A DNA stretch of 14,723 nucleotides, taken from assembly GCA_910586195.1 (NCBI GenBank), contig CAJUHO010000032.1, positions 1 through 14,723 on the forward strand. Reading direction: 5' to 3'. Shown here in pieces: positions 14,567 to 14,723 of the stretch; positions within the stretch are counted from its first letter, which is position 1; every line of letters begins with the position of its first letter. The translations under genes were made by a program, and so were the position numbers. The DNA comes from an uncultured Bacilli bacterium. GTDB taxonomy: Bacteria; Bacillota_I; Bacilli_A; RF39; UBA660. A model generated the notes under the pieces. The model saw nothing but the letters and a program-made list of their open reading frames with translations. It did not search any database and was not told the origin of the DNA.

Positions 14567-14643
14567 GCCTTAATAGCTCAGTTGGTTAGAGCACTTGACT
14601 GTTAATCAAGGGGTCCTAGGTTCAAGTCCTAGTTGAGGCGCCA
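14567..14643 (+). tRNA. tRNA-Asn (anticodon GUU)
   Basis: A 77-nt cloverleaf: acceptor GCCTTAA/TTGAGGC (one T-G pair), D-arm GCTC-AGTTGGTTA-GAGC, anticodon arm CTTGA-CTGTTAA-TCAAG with GTT, T-arm CTAGG-TTCAAGT-CCTAG, discriminator G (as in asparagine tRNAs), encoded CCA. It reads AAC/AAT. No clear promoter of its own lies in the 20 bases between the upstream stop codon and the tRNA, so it may depend on the upstream gene's transcript. Confidence 0.95.
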
Positions 14644-14654
14644 AAGTGTTTTTT

Positions 14655-14672
14655 AAGTAACGTAAGTTACTT
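14655..14672 (+). repeat. Hairpin between tRNA-Asn and its terminator
   Basis: AAGTAAC-GTAA-GTTACTT is a perfect 7-bp stem with a 4-nt loop, 11 nt after the tRNA CCA. No T run follows, so it is not a standard terminator. It could help 3' processing of the precursor. Confidence 0.4.
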
Positions 14673-14685
14673 CAGGCTGTTGACA

Positions 14686-14719
14686 AAGTGGTATACTCAA
14701 AAAGAATATACCGCTTTTT
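14686..14719 (+). terminator. Intrinsic terminator after tRNA-Asn
   Basis: AAGTGGTATA and TATACCGCTT form a 10-bp stem (one T-G pair) with an 11-nt loop, followed by a T run to 14719. It ends the tRNA-Asn transcript near the window edge. Confidence 0.75.
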
Positions 14720-14723
14720 GATT

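Noticed and set aside
14680..14697. TTGACA and TGGTATACT near the right edge looked like a promoter
   Set aside because: The two boxes are only 6 nt apart, and TATACT forms one arm of a 10-bp hairpin followed by a T run, so this is a terminator for tRNA-Asn.

Overview
The window is very AT-rich DNA from a bacterial chromosome. It carries ssrA (tmRNA), two tRNAs, Gram-positive style ribosome binding sites, a lipoprotein, an AgrC-type kinase and a cdaA-cdaR pair, which together point to a low-GC Bacillota. The genetic code is standard: UGG is used for Trp and one gene (7688-8758) ends in TGA. The tmRNA tag ends in Phe-Ala, not the Leu-Ala-Ala of Bacillus, and with the AT richness this suggests a lineage near the Erysipelotrichia/Mollicutes side of the Bacilli, possibly an uncultured gut group. 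That placement is inference.

Layout. (1) 98-1248, minus: tmRNA, tRNA-Thr(CGU) and a small ferritin-like helical protein, each with its own promoter or terminator. (2) 1312-4488, minus: a SWIM-SNF2 helicase with a near-consensus promoter. (3) 4646-6693, plus: a two-gene two-component system made of an AgrA-like receiver protein with an unexpected transposase-type helix-turn-helix C-terminus and an AgrC-like membrane histidine kinase. It is divergent from the helicase and ends in a bidirectional terminator. (4) 6720-9674, minus: a tightly overlapping three-gene operon of a CoA-dehydratase-type activase (BcrA/BadF/HgdC family) and two mutually related DUF2229/HgdB-like proteins. These look like the split parts of the very large activase proteins known in clostridia. 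(5) 9830-12587, plus: a one-pass membrane protein with a Pro/Val/Ser/Thr/Gln-rich tail, then cdaA (diadenylate cyclase) and cdaR (YbbR), ending in a strong terminator with no glmM behind it. (6) 12617-12817, minus: a DUF378 membrane protein. (7) 12941-14719, plus: a LolA-like/DUF4367 lipoprotein, a membrane-anchored thioredoxin-like protein without the CxxC motif, tRNA-Asn(GUU) and its terminator.

How the genes work together. CdaA and CdaR form the c-di-AMP synthesis module of the membrane. The kinase and regulator form one signalling pair. The three minus-strand genes at 6720-9674 are almost certainly one iron-sulfur redox complex, because they overlap and share one promoter. tmRNA and the tRNAs are translation housekeeping. 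There is no intergenic stretch over 300 bases without a gene or RNA. Nearly every promoter I could place is of the extended -10 type (TGnTAtaaT). I see no insertion sequence, prophage or CRISPR array. The most unusual items are the receiver-HTH regulator, the split activase operon, and the CdaA whose DGA motif reads DGG.
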